In this document: piece by piece, positions 9,869 to 21,057 of the stretch | How the letters are laid out: every line of letters begins with the position of its first letter | Position numbering within the stretch: position 1 is the first letter of the stretch | Assembly (NCBI RefSeq): GCF_000003815.2 | Contig: NC_049991.1 | Location: forward strand, 13,245,133-13,309,132 | From: Branchiostoma floridae | Taxonomy: Eukaryota > Chordata > Leptocardii > Amphioxiformes > Branchiostomatidae | Direction of reading: 5' to 3' | Length of the DNA stretch: 64,000 nucleotides | Program-made: the position numbers and the translations under genes | Notes under the pieces: generated by a model | What the model was told of the DNA's origin: nothing | Seen by the model: the letters and a program-made list of their open reading frames with translations, nothing else | Database searches by the model: none

Positions 9869-12826
9869 ATGTTTTACAAGACCCTCTTGGTTGTCTTCGT
9901 CGCACACCTCTGTAGAGGGCAACAACTTGCAGACGAGGCTACGCGGCACAGTGTAATAGTAACCTTCGCTGGATCATCCACATCTGAGGTAAGTTCGTTG
10001 CTTTAACATCGTCGAATAAAAAATCAGGAAAAGATTTTGACAACCGACAATTCTTTAAGCTTAAGTTTAGACTTTGTCTATTGGACTGTTATCAGCGTAT
10101 GTACTCAGTGATAACATAAACGCTACAAAGCACCTTGCAGTTATCACAACTTGAATGATACTTTTGAATGTTGTATGAACTGTCTTTGATATTATATTTC
10201 CCTGCTATATTTTCATGGTTTCTTGTATCTAACTGGTAGACACTGTTTCTTTCCAGATAAATGCAAATTCAACCGCCTTGAAAGAAGTCATCGTAAACGA
10301 AACCAACAAACTGTGTCAACAAGATGATCACAAAGCGAAGTGCTGCAAGGACATAAAGTACACAGAGTGAGTATATTTATTTTATTTAACGTTTTCTTAG
10401 TATTACTATCGTATGGGAAGAAAACATGAAGTAAAGATTCTATTGTTGTAGAATAAATACTTTCAGGGAAAAAAGACTCCAGTATCTTAACGAAAATCCT
10501 ACACGTCATTCACAGAAGATCCCCGGTAAAGGTGTATGTTGATGGAAAAGCCGTCTGCTTAACAACCATGACGTTAGTAAATGTGGTTGTCATAATAGAA
10601 CCTTGATCGTTACAATGGTATGGCTCAAATTCCATATCCCAGCGTCAGTTATAATTGACATATATTTAGCCTTGCGTGCGAATTGGCAGGGTCCGATTCA
10701 AAGACGTTTAATTATTGCAGAACCATAGGGTTTTTACACCTCAACGCAAATATTTACTTCAGATTTACACATTCCAAGGGACATGAAAAATATTCTAGAT
10801 ACATGTTTCTTGGTTCAGTTACGGTTAATTGCCCCAATAGTAACATTCAAAGACTTATATTCACAGAATATAGATGGAATACGAAATGGTGTATCTTTGT
10901 GGTCACATCGAAAGCTTGTTCAGTTCCTGGTTCTAGAGTGGTCCAATAAACATCATGCCATTTGTTTCTCATACATTTTGTCCTTCTTATCTACTTATAG
11001 GCTGGGAAGTGGAGACATCATCGTCCCAGGAACGAATCTGACGGCAGAGGACTACATTCGTTTTCTATCTGTGGCAGGAGACTCTTCAGCTAACACAACT
11101 AGCAGTGTCAAGTGAGTATTGTGTATGATGCTATTGACGACGTCTAAGAAAGTGAACTGAATTGGAATTTCAAAGCAGTAGCTTCTCCTTCGTACTTTTA
11201 AGTAAAAGGATCACGGATGTATGGATTTGTCCCCCTGTTTTGCTTTGTTGTAGACACGTCCAGGGTACGGCTTCCTAATAACAACTGTTGTATTTTTATG
11301 GACATAACTAACGAAATAACATTTATTTCCCATTATAGAGTGACGCTTGCCATCGTTGTGCCACAGGAAGCCGATGAGAATGACCTGTGCCTCGTAGAAA
11401 CACCCAGCCGCAAGAGGAGAAGTACTGCAGAAGACGTGTTCTTGAGAAGGAAAAGGCACAGCGTCACCACAGCTGCCCCCACTGCCGCACCGAACTATAT
11501 CTATCTGGATCCTGACCTGGTCAAGCTGCTGCTGAACTCCAACAGCTTCAGAGCTGCTGTGAACGTAAGCATGTGCCTTTAATGTGTTGAATATATCCTA
11601 TGATTTTCAATACCAACGATGACGAATCTCATGAAAAATTTACAATAGTGTTGTTGGCATTCGGCGTACAAAGAGACGACTAGGCCACCTAGGAATATCC
11701 GCATAACAATTGGATGTATAGTGTTACTGTCCCAAAGCAACAGTGTGCCAGTCAGCACTTAAATAACAAAAGCTACTGCATATAGCGATGATATGATCTA
11801 CATCTCGTTTGGGATAACATTTCTGAGACAGTCTTTGCTCTCAGGACCCCTCAAGGTGGTATCTGGGGCATCGGTGCACTTGGGCATCGGCGGCACGAAT
11901 TTCAGAGATAAAGAACGAATTTTCTTACGTTTTGTGTCCTTTGTTGTCGATCGTCCAAGTCATACTCTTAAGTATTACGCAATATCTTAATTAGAAAAAT
12001 ATCGGCGCAAATAACACAACAGTGCCGCAGTAAACGAACCTCGCAGTGCCGCACCGGTACCCCAAGTGCAGTGTGATATCACCTTTAGGTTGATTTTCAA
12101 AATTAGAATGAATGTTGAACCAGACCGCCATTCAGACGCTAATGAAACCACTGTTCTCTTCCCACAGTCCCGGCTCGGTCTCATCTCAGCCTCAGTCGTC
12201 AAGTCTGATGAGAAGAACTGCACCTTTGAAGACGACATCCAGCCGTGGGTCATTGCCCTCATCACCATCGCCTCCTTCCTCCTTCTCCTGCTGCTGGCTG
12301 CCACTATCATGATGTGTCACAATGGGTGCGTCAGATCTATCTCTCTATTATATATTATAATTTTAAACTGTACATTCGTACACAAAATAAAGCGCTTACC
12401 AACAAGCTTTCAGTCCTCTGATGCTTGCCAAGTTGAAATGGTCCTCCAAAGCCTATTTTATGTCGTTGATTTCAAAACTGTATGTTATATATGTTGTAAG
12501 GACTGTATTGTATTCATGCATGAATTTTATTCCCGGTTAAAACTTTATTCTTAAAGTACTAGATGACTCATATATTTTCTTGAAATTACAGTCCTTATAC
12601 GACTTTATGCTATCTATACAAGCGAAGTACTAATAAACCACCCCGTTCTTGTCGTTACAGATCAAAGAATAGCCCCTATTCCAAAGGGTCGATGGGGTCA
12701 CTCATAAGAGTGTCACCAGGTCCAGAACAAGCAGGGACTTCATACGGAACATACAACCGTGTAATCACTCCGACTTCATACGGAACATACAACCGCCCGA
12801 TCACTCCAAAACTGGCCTTTACTTAG
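9869..12826 (+). CDS. Small type I membrane protein, paralogue A
   Basis: Six exons: 9869-9988, 10257-10366, 11001-11111, 11339-11564, 12168-12325, 12661-12826. All have GT-AG borders and join in frame (phases 0,2,2,0,2) to 296 residues. Residues 1-17 form a signal peptide (MFYKTLLVVFVAHLCRG). The lumenal part has a beta-like strand (HSVIVTFAG), an amphipathic helix, the motif C-x8-C-C (CQQDDHKAKCC), several N-glycosylation sequons, then strand KVTLAIVVPQ. Two basic sites RKRR and RRKR flank the octapeptide STAEDVFL and look like proprotein convertase sites. A Thr/Pro linker and the motif YLDPDLVKLLL follow. The single membrane helix is WVIALITIASFLLLLLLAAT. The cytoplasmic tail carries a direct 12-residue repeat (TSYGTYNRVITP, TSYGTYNRPITP). 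I do not recognise the family. The strand-helix order could be a SEA- or ferredoxin-like fold, which is only an inference. The gene is first of three tandem paralogues. Confidence 0.85.
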
Positions 12827-15608
12827 AAGTAGGGCACAGGGCGCTGTTCATTCAGCTACAGTTCGCCATCTAGTGCCATTTCAATGTCATTCACATTCGG
12901 AAGGAATATCCGGGAACAACCATAACAACCGAATTGATTTCTGAAATATTATATTGAAAAACTACATATTACAGTATCTGTTTGGCGCAGAAGAAATCAT
13001 CCTACCTCACATGGCCTAGGTGGACAAATAAGTCATTATGATTCAAGACCAATCCAATGTTTAAACTTGCCACACTTACATGTGTCATGACAACAGAAGT
13101 CAGGTATCCTGTAGTTCCATCTGTCTCTCTAGGCACGTAGGATTTGCAGCGCCTACCTTTTCGACAAAACGTCTCACTGCCCCACGACATTGAACTTGAA
13201 GCACATATGTTGTGAATGAAGTTATCTGTTCTCCATATCGCCAGACATTTATGTTGAGTTGCATCATTCCTTCCATTGCTATCACATGTAAGGTATCTTC
13301 GTTGTTTAAGTTTTGCTGGTACGTGTACTAGAAACGATAGTGTAGTTACGTACAGCCGTAAACAGTAGATACTAATATAACATTTGTACATGCGGTAAGC
13401 GGAGAATAACATTGTACTACTTTTGTATCATTTCATTGCTGGAAGTACGAAGAAGTGAATATGGATAAAATGTATGAGGTGTAAACCACACGGTTACATG
13501 GCTTTTCACGAGGGCATTGTATAGATCAAGAGTTATCGCTTATTTTTGTATCAATTGAGAAATAAAGCCTCTCAACACTGTCATTTGACTGTTAGCAGCT
13601 TTCAATGTTTGCCATTGAATGGCGATGTTGTCACCGCTTGCATTTGATGTTTGACGTCAATAAAGGATGCATGAACAGCCGTATCTAAATAAGTGCCTCT
13701 TGTACTATTTTACTATTCTTTTTAAGGACCTGGTAGTCCCCATGACTCCTACGACAATGCGTTAGTTACCGTTGGAACATTCATGTCTGAAAGATTAAGA
13801 GTTGCCAATATCAGTGATAACATACAGCTACCCAGGATGATATCCTGTAATGATGGCTTAACGTTTTGCGGCAAAATGATAAAGTTGAAGCGTTTTAAGT
13901 TTACCTAGCTAGCTTTACACGTTTTCGTCCAGCCAATTACTAAACATATGAATGCAAAGCTTACTGTATCTGTTGTTTCTTCGGGTTATCATAAATTAAG
14001 TATGATATAGAGAAACGCACTTAGAATTGATATAACAATAAACAACAAAGTTTATTGGAAATTCTTGCCCGAAGGTGACAAGTGACAAAAAGATTAATTA
14101 TTCCGATGCGAAAATTTGTTTCTATATTATTTATCTTCAAATCTACGTAACAGATGAACAAATTCAATTTCGTTTTCTCCCTCAATGCCAACCTTAAATA
14201 TTAGGCTGTTTTGACAAGATCTTATGCAGTGGATGTAAGACTTTTGTGATAGAAAGAGAACCAATCAATAAGGAAGATTTATTTGACTCTAGATTTGGAA
14301 AGATGTTTTTCAATATTCGCTTCATTGGCGAATAATGCCTTAAGATATGTGTTAGGGTGTGACGCAGATGAGTTTGAATAACAAATCAAAACAACTATTG
14401 TATGTCGTCCATAGAGACCGTGTTTCTGCGGTCAGTACAATAACAACGATATCACGCAAACCCTTTGTACTTAACAAGCCACCTGCGGTCATCAATAAGT
14501 CCCTATAGCCTGTAGAGATACATATCCTGTTCTTCAGCAACAATGTATTTTCAAAGACATCATTTGCATTAATTGAAGGTTTAGAACCAGTTTCATCAGG
14601 TAATTCCAATTGGGAACCGTTTTTATGAATTTTTATTAAGAGATAAACTGCTCTACATCTCAAAATTTGGAATCGCCAGAATTTTCGATTGAATCAAGTT
14701 GAGAACAGATTATCTCTTCAAATTTTAATTCGAAAACTCAGGTGAATGTTGATGCTTTGATGAATAGTGCTGATAGTATCAGTCTTATTTTTCAAATAAA
14801 AATGATGAATATATTTTTTGTCGTTTTTGTCCGAGATTTGCAATGCATACGTGATCACATGAACTGTAATGACCAATTTATTCATTTATGAATTCTCAGG
14901 GCGGTCCCTTCAGTTAACTTGACTGATTTCGAAGTTAGCTCTTACAAAATAATATGGTGATGTTTTGTTTGCAGAGAAGGATCATGTCCATGAGATATCA
15001 AATCATGTGGCTGTTTTGAACAATAACGTGTTTTCGGGTGACGGCAAACAGCATTAGAGGCAATCTACAAGAGATTTGGGTCCTGGGGGACGTTTATTGC
15101 GTGCTTCAGCAGATTCTATAACAACGGGTGCAAACGTTCCTATTCAACGAGCTATCAAGGCAACAAAGGGATTCTTGTTCCTACAAACAGGATTATCATT
15201 GGATACGACACAAACACAAAACGAACAAAACATTTGTTTAATGCATTGAGACGGTTGTCGACTTGATATTGACAGGGATCGTGCGCTGATATGCAGAATA
15301 GATTGTCAAGGGCACTCTGACATGTACCGATCCAGGTAACTATCAACAAAAGGCGTAGCGTAGCAGCGGAGCTGTTAAAGTAGAGATGGTCTCCGCAGAT
15401 ACCAAAGATACATACAGGGATTTAAAGTCCATTGTGTGTGTTAGTGCCCCAGATTACATCTGTCTCTCAGCTTGGGCTCAAGAGCACTGAGAGATATTTC
15501 CTACCCGAGCGTGTTTTTCACCAAAAACTTTTCACAAAGTTCGAATATTGCTGTTTCGTTTTGTGAAGGAGGCGTGCTTTGTTTGGATCTCGGTTTTGTC
15601 ACGGAACG
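12827..15608. other. 3' UTR and intergenic region, no gene seen
   Basis: The first 700-850 bp are probably the 3' UTR of paralogue A. The rest, to the start codon of paralogue B, is AT-rich. I see no supported exon; open frames on the minus strand (13002-13412, 14352-14663) have no recognisable motif. Confidence 0.5.
13659..13664 (+). terminator. Candidate poly(A) signal of paralogue A
   Basis: An AATAAA hexamer about 830 bp after the stop codon, in gtcAATAAAggatgc. A second AATAAA at 13561-13566 is closer. Either could serve; no transcript evidence is available. Confidence 0.4.
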
Positions 15609-18086
15609 ATGTTTTCCAAGGCCCTCTTGCTAGTGTTTTGTGCACACGTCTGTGTCTCGGTGGAAATTCCCAAGGATAATGAGAAGAAGAGCGTTTACGT
15701 CAACTTTGCTGGCGCCGGCACCTCAACGGTAAGTGTTCTTCTCATCGTTTTAAGTACTGTAAAGGACGGACTCTTGTACATTGTAGAAAGAAATTAAACT
15801 TAGCTATAAAACTATACGTTTTTGTTAGAAATTGTGTTTATTATTATCATTCTGGTGATCCTATGAATTCATTCTCATTCAATTTTATTTACTGTTACGA
15901 TTATGCTACATTATGCTTGTAGTGAAATGTTCTACATGTAAACATGTTTCCTTGTTTACATATGACATATATGTCTATCATGATCATATTTTTATCGTAA
16001 AATATGTTATTTTTTGCAGATTCAGACAAACATATCAGACATAAAAACGCTCGTAAGGGACGAAGCGAACATCTTCTGCAATGCTACCGACTACAAGAAA
16101 AAATGCTGTAAGGACACCAAATATGAATCGTAAGTACACTTTACCACGAAGCTTTACAAGAGCATAGGATACATTCGACATTAGATGCTCATATCTTCAA
16201 GTTCGGAACGTTGAATATATCGAGGTCGTAGACTGCATAACTCTTAAATTAACCTATCTTTCTACTACAATGTAGCTTTTCATCTAAAATAGTTCCAAAG
16301 ATTCAACACAATCTTGCAAAATCTGAGGCTGCTCTTCGAACAAAACCTTCCTGACGAAACATATTATTATTATGTCGACACAACCTGTCCTCAAAAACTG
16401 TTTGTTTTCAGTTGCTACGGCTTTGTCAATTCTGAGGAATATTAAAAGTCATTCTTTGTTCCTTGTGTCACAAAAGACAATGTCCGTGCGTGTTGAATTA
16501 TGGAGCATACGTCAGAGCGAGTTATTGAGTTGTGGATGAACTTATTCATCTCCATGTGATGGTTATAAAGCTACGTGCACAAGAACAATGAACATTGTAG
16601 ACATTTCCTCAATGCCAGGGTTCAATGCGTCTGAATCATTTATGAGGGCTTTATACATGCAATGAAGAATTGTTTTCCTTATCCCCTAATGTTAATAGAT
16701 GAACACAAAGTTTATGAGTACAATCATGAAAGTTACGCTCAGTGCACGTTAACTGTCGTCCAACTTAACGTATCCGTTTTGAATTGCAGCCTTGGTAACG
16801 GGCCGATGATCGTGGCTGACAACCATTCCGCCGAAGAATATGTGTTCTTCTTGCACACGGACGGCGATGTCAACGCCAGTGCAGACAGCAACGTCAGGTA
16901 ATCATTCCGCTCTAGAAAGCAATTAAAAACTTAAGCAAGAATGTGCGTACGTTGTGTGATAAAGTTCTTTGTTTCCTTGAGCAGTTTATAAGCTTGATTT
17001 TGTTGAAAGCTAGTATTTTCTCTCCTTTGAGTCGTGTTGCTTGCGAGTAATGAGACACAGGAACTCATCATCATCATCATCACCACCATCATCACCATCA
17101 TTTCCTTCCACACCTTCCACAGGATCGAGGTCGCCATCTTAGTGCCCCAGGAGCACCATGACAACGAGCTGTGTGTGCTGGAGGATCACGCCCGCAGGAG
17201 GCGGAGTGTGGAGGCAGTCATCCCCCACAGGATGAAGAGACACCCCCACAGCACGGAGAGCCCCACCCCGGCCCCCAGCTCCGTGTACCTGGACCCGGAC
17301 ATCACCAAGGCTATCCTGCAGTCAAACAGATTCCGAACTCAAGCCGCTGCCGTGAGTGTCTTTACTAACCGCAAAGGTTGCCTTATACCCCCCTCATATT
17401 AGGCGAAAATCGATCGAACGACGAGTCTGCGAGCTCTAAATTACGAGGAGGCATGACCCTGCTGCCGACGAAGAAATGGCAGAGTTCCCCCCTTCCCGTC
17501 AGGGTAATGCCTCCTCGTAATTTAGATTTCGCAGACTCGTCGTCCGATCGATTTTCGCCTAATGTGAGGGGGGTATAAAGACAATCCCAAGTAGATCTGC
17601 AAAAGCTGCATATATTGAACCTTTAAGTCATGCTACTAGAATGTGTTAAAGTAACGTTGGTGTTTTGGATACTCAAATTTTCTTCCAAGACAACGTATTC
17701 AAAGGAATTGGTCTAACAGTCCACTGTATTCATACTTTTGTTTTGCACCTGTCCACTTTCAGAGCGGGTTTTACGTCGGCGAGGTGTCCAGGGCGGACGG
17801 GTTTGACAGCCCCTGCCGAGATGGTAAAAGAGACGATGACGTCCCGTTCCAGCCGTGGCTGATTGCTCTGCTGACCATCATGTTCTTCCTACTCCTAATC
17901 CTGTTCGCAGCAACCATCATAATGTGCTGCAACAGGTCAGTTCGTTAGTCATCAATTCTTAGGCGCTGTCAATGGTTGTCGTCTTTCCTTTCCATTCTCT
18001 CTCTTGTATCTTTGTATATAATCTCTCTCTCCCTCTCTCTCTCTCTCTATATATATATATATTTATATATATATGTGTGTGTGTAT

Positions 18087-18121
<35 letters not shown>

Positions 18122-18393
18122 CATATATATAAATATATATGTATAACTTTCTCTCTATATAGAGATGAATAGATAGATAGATAGATAGGTATATTCAAGA
18201 GAAAGAGAGAGAGAGATTGCTTTAAACCCAGTTTGAGACTGTTAATTACGTGATGCGCTTTGACTTACATAAAGCCAGATATAGCTCTTGCTTGATGATA
18301 TATGGTGACGTTTTGTCCCTTATTGTCTCTTCTAGGAAGAAGACCAAAGGCTACTCCAAGGAACTGATGGGATCGAGAGTAATTCCACAGTAA
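15609..18393 (+). CDS. Small type I membrane protein, paralogue B
   Basis: Six exons: 15609-15728, 16020-16129, 16790-16897, 17123-17351, 17763-17935, 18336-18393, in the same phases as paralogue A, giving 265 residues. The signal peptide is MFSKALLLVFCAHVCVSV. The lumenal region keeps strand SVYVNFAG, the C-x8-C-C motif (CNATDYKKKCC), EEYVFFLHTDGD and strand IEVAILVPQE. Two basic sites RRRR and RMKR flank SVEAVIPH, again exactly 8 residues. Then come SPTPAPSSVYLDPDITKAIL, one membrane-proximal Cys (SPCRD), the helix PWLIALLTIMFFLLLILFAA and a short basic tail ending KELMGSRVIPQ. The tail is about 35 residues shorter than that of paralogue A and lacks the YGTYNR repeat. The in-frame TTG at 15579 is not needed as a start, because the ATG at 15609 matches the start of paralogue A. 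Function unknown. Confidence 0.85.
17383..17578. mobile_element. Fold-back miniature element in paralogue B intron 4
   Basis: About 195 bp forming a near-perfect hairpin: arms of about 70 bp, from ttataccccc...aattacgaggaggca to its reverse complement tgcctcctcgtaattt...gggggtataa, around a spacer of about 45 bp. It lies 31 bp after the donor site of exon 4. The TA-containing ends suggest a Tc1/mariner-like target, which is an inference. No coding capacity. Confidence 0.75.
18020..18205. repeat. Compound microsatellite (CT, TA, GT/AC, GATA, GA)
   Basis: Successive (CT)n, (TA)n, (TG)n, (AC)n, (TA)n, (GATA)n and (GA)n tracts in intron 5 of paralogue B, roughly palindromic as a whole. Short open frames across it are artefacts. 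Confidence 0.9.
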
Positions 18394-21057
18394 AGTGGGG
18401 TCTTCAGCAGTTGGTCCAGTAGCAGTGCCTTCTGTATAACCTTAGAGACTCGGAGGACAGCCAAGGAAACTTGTCTTTCTATTTCACTTCAGTAATCTGT
18501 ATAATTTGCCATCTTAGTATCATAAAATCATGGGGTGTATAACAGTAATGCGAGAACAGTGTGAAAGATACAACTTAAGGCATGTCAGCTAAAATTAAAG
18601 GTTTAAGGATTTACAAAAACCTATCCTTTGTTGTATGGAGATCACGTGGGGTTCGACAGATTGGCATCTGAGGAAAGGACGATGAAGAAAGCGAAGGACT
18701 CTAACGGTGTATGTAAACTGGGTGGGCGCTTTGGGACTGATGTTTGATCTGCAATGACCACATGGAGCAGAACTGAATGATACTTAAGCGACCATTCCTT
18801 AAAGAAGAAGGAAGCTTTACCATCTTGGTGTGACTTTGATATTAGGCTGCTGCAAGCTGAATTCCTAGTCATTGAGATCCCATACTTGAAAACAATTTGA
18901 CGCCGTAATATTTCTAATTCTATATTGTATCGGGACATGCACAATAACCAACGTTATCGATTTATCGTGGAGAAATGAGATGAAACGTGAAATGTTATTA
19001 TATATGTCACAGTGGAGATCACGATCCAGGAGAATCGCCGATCCTCCTAGGAGAGATCACGATCGGAGTTTCTCCTAGGAGAATCGCCGATTCTACTAGT
19101 ATAGATTGCGATCGGGATTTCTCCTAGGAGAAACTACAATAGATATAGGAAACAGATCCCGTGTCACTTCTACAATGTTAACTTCACCGAAGACTACCAC
19201 ACTTGAGTCACTTCTGCAACTTTACTCAATGCACACTTTTACTCAATGCTACCTCACTATTGTCACTTCTACAACTATACTCAAGATACCATACTGGTCT
19301 TCTTCTTCTTTCGTGTCATCACTACTGGTGTCACTACAACTATACTAAGGCAACCACACTATCATATAGTATATAGCATCATTTCAACATTACCACATTT
19401 GTGTCTTTCCCAGAACTATACTCAAGGATACAAGGAACTGGCTGGAGGGAGAAATTTGTCCTTATATGTCTTGGGGGCATGCAAACTCTGTTTGACACCT
19501 GTTTGATCACTTTACAATGGTTATTGGTCTTCAAAAGTTGTGAACTGATGCCATACACGTCTGACTAGTGAATGTACTCAATAGGTGTGAAATTGTGAGT
19601 AATATCTTGAAACTCTGCTTGATTTTTTGACACCTGTTTGACAACTTTACAGTTGTTATTGTTCTTCCAAAGCCGTGAAATTTGCATACTGACACATTGT
19701 TTGATCACCTGTTGGTGTCTTTCACATATTATAAGATTTTTGCCACTACTTTAAAAGAAATTACTTTATCAGAAATTACAGAAAACATACTCACATGAAA
19801 TTTACCATGAAAGTGATGCTATATACTATAGTGTACCTTGAGTAAAGTTGCAGAAGTGACTCAAGTGTGATAGTCTTTGGTGAAGTTAACATTGTAGAAG
19901 TGACACAAGTAGGCTTGAGTGTAGTTGGTAATGAGTTAGTAGGTTTGCATTAATACCGAATAAAATCATTGTTTATCAAAAAAATTATTGCTGTTTCATA
20001 CATCCTAGCATCGTTTGAGTTTGGATCGGAGTTTCTCCTAGGAGAAACTCCGATCGCGATCTCTCCTAGGAGGATCGGCAATTCTCCTGGATCGTGATCT
20101 CCACTGTGACATATACATACCGAGAGAAATATGTATCAGAATGTTACCTGAAAGTCAATGTGTCTTGTGTGTACGTTTGAATTTTCCAAATATGTTTGAT
20201 ATGTCTACGTATGTAATATCTACGGTAGTAACATGTTAGAATATAAGTGACAACAACACTTTGTTATTGGAACATACAGTTGCTATGGTGATTCACTCGG
20301 CACCAGTGACGCTCCTGTTTACGACGTGCTGACGTCATCACACAGTAGCAATCTGATTGGTGAATCATTATGTGCCAATCAGTAGTGTAGCCTTTTAGGC
20401 CAGAATGGTTGTTTCATCCGAAGCAACTTTGTTAATAGTACTGTAATTAAACTCTACTGCTTATACGTTATTTGAGTCCAAGTTATACATGACAACGAAG
20501 AAGCAGATTTGTTCTCTACTTGTCCTTATATACTATTTACTTTACCAATATACTTATATATAATATAAGTGATCTAGTTGTTTTCTTTATCTCTTTGTTG
20601 TGCATTTCCTGTGTATTACATCTGTAACATGTAACGGGGACAGAAAATCCTGGATGTATGTATATGACGCACTGATGACGGGAGCAAAGGTGTTTCTTGT
20701 TCATTGTACATGGAATAAACACTATACCTGCTACAAACGGATCTCATTCCATGGTCCTTATTCATCTATCTCCTCATCCGTTTGCGATTGATAGTTAGCA
20801 ATCTCTGTTGTACATATAAAATGAATACTTACGTTGGACGTCCAACAAATAAAACAGTTCCAGTTTGGACACTGAATCACAGCAATCTGTACATGTTAAC
20901 TTTTTATGAATTACATCTTTATGTACAGTTGTACATTCATTGACAATTCTGTCAGGAATAAAAGTGTGCACGCTTGGTGTATTTGTGTCTAAACTTCCCA
21001 AACTCTCACTGATTTTTGTGATAAAGGTGATTATTCTTGTATATCGTTGCTTTGCAG
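18394..21057. other. Intergenic region between paralogues B and C
   Basis: Contains the presumed 3' UTR of paralogue B (an ATTAAA at 18594-18599 is a possible poly(A) signal) and the 1.1-kb fold-back element. It probably also holds the unidentified signal-peptide exon of paralogue C, for which no convincing candidate was found. Confidence 0.5.
19005..20111. mobile_element. 1.1-kb fold-back element
   Basis: The ends are inverted copies: TGTCACAGTGGAGATCACGA at the left and its reverse complement TCGTGATCTCCACTGTGACA at the right, flanked by TATA on both sides. The subterminal arms hold several CTCCTAGGAG palindromes and GCGATCGGAG-type blocks. Inner arms are also inverted (acttctacaatgttaactt near 19165, its complement near 19890). 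No open frame of note. It looks like a large non-autonomous fold-back DNA transposon. Confidence 0.75.

Noticed and set aside
14352-14663. 103-residue minus-strand open frame between paralogues A and B
   Set aside because: No recognisable motif, no splice context and ordinary AT-rich composition.
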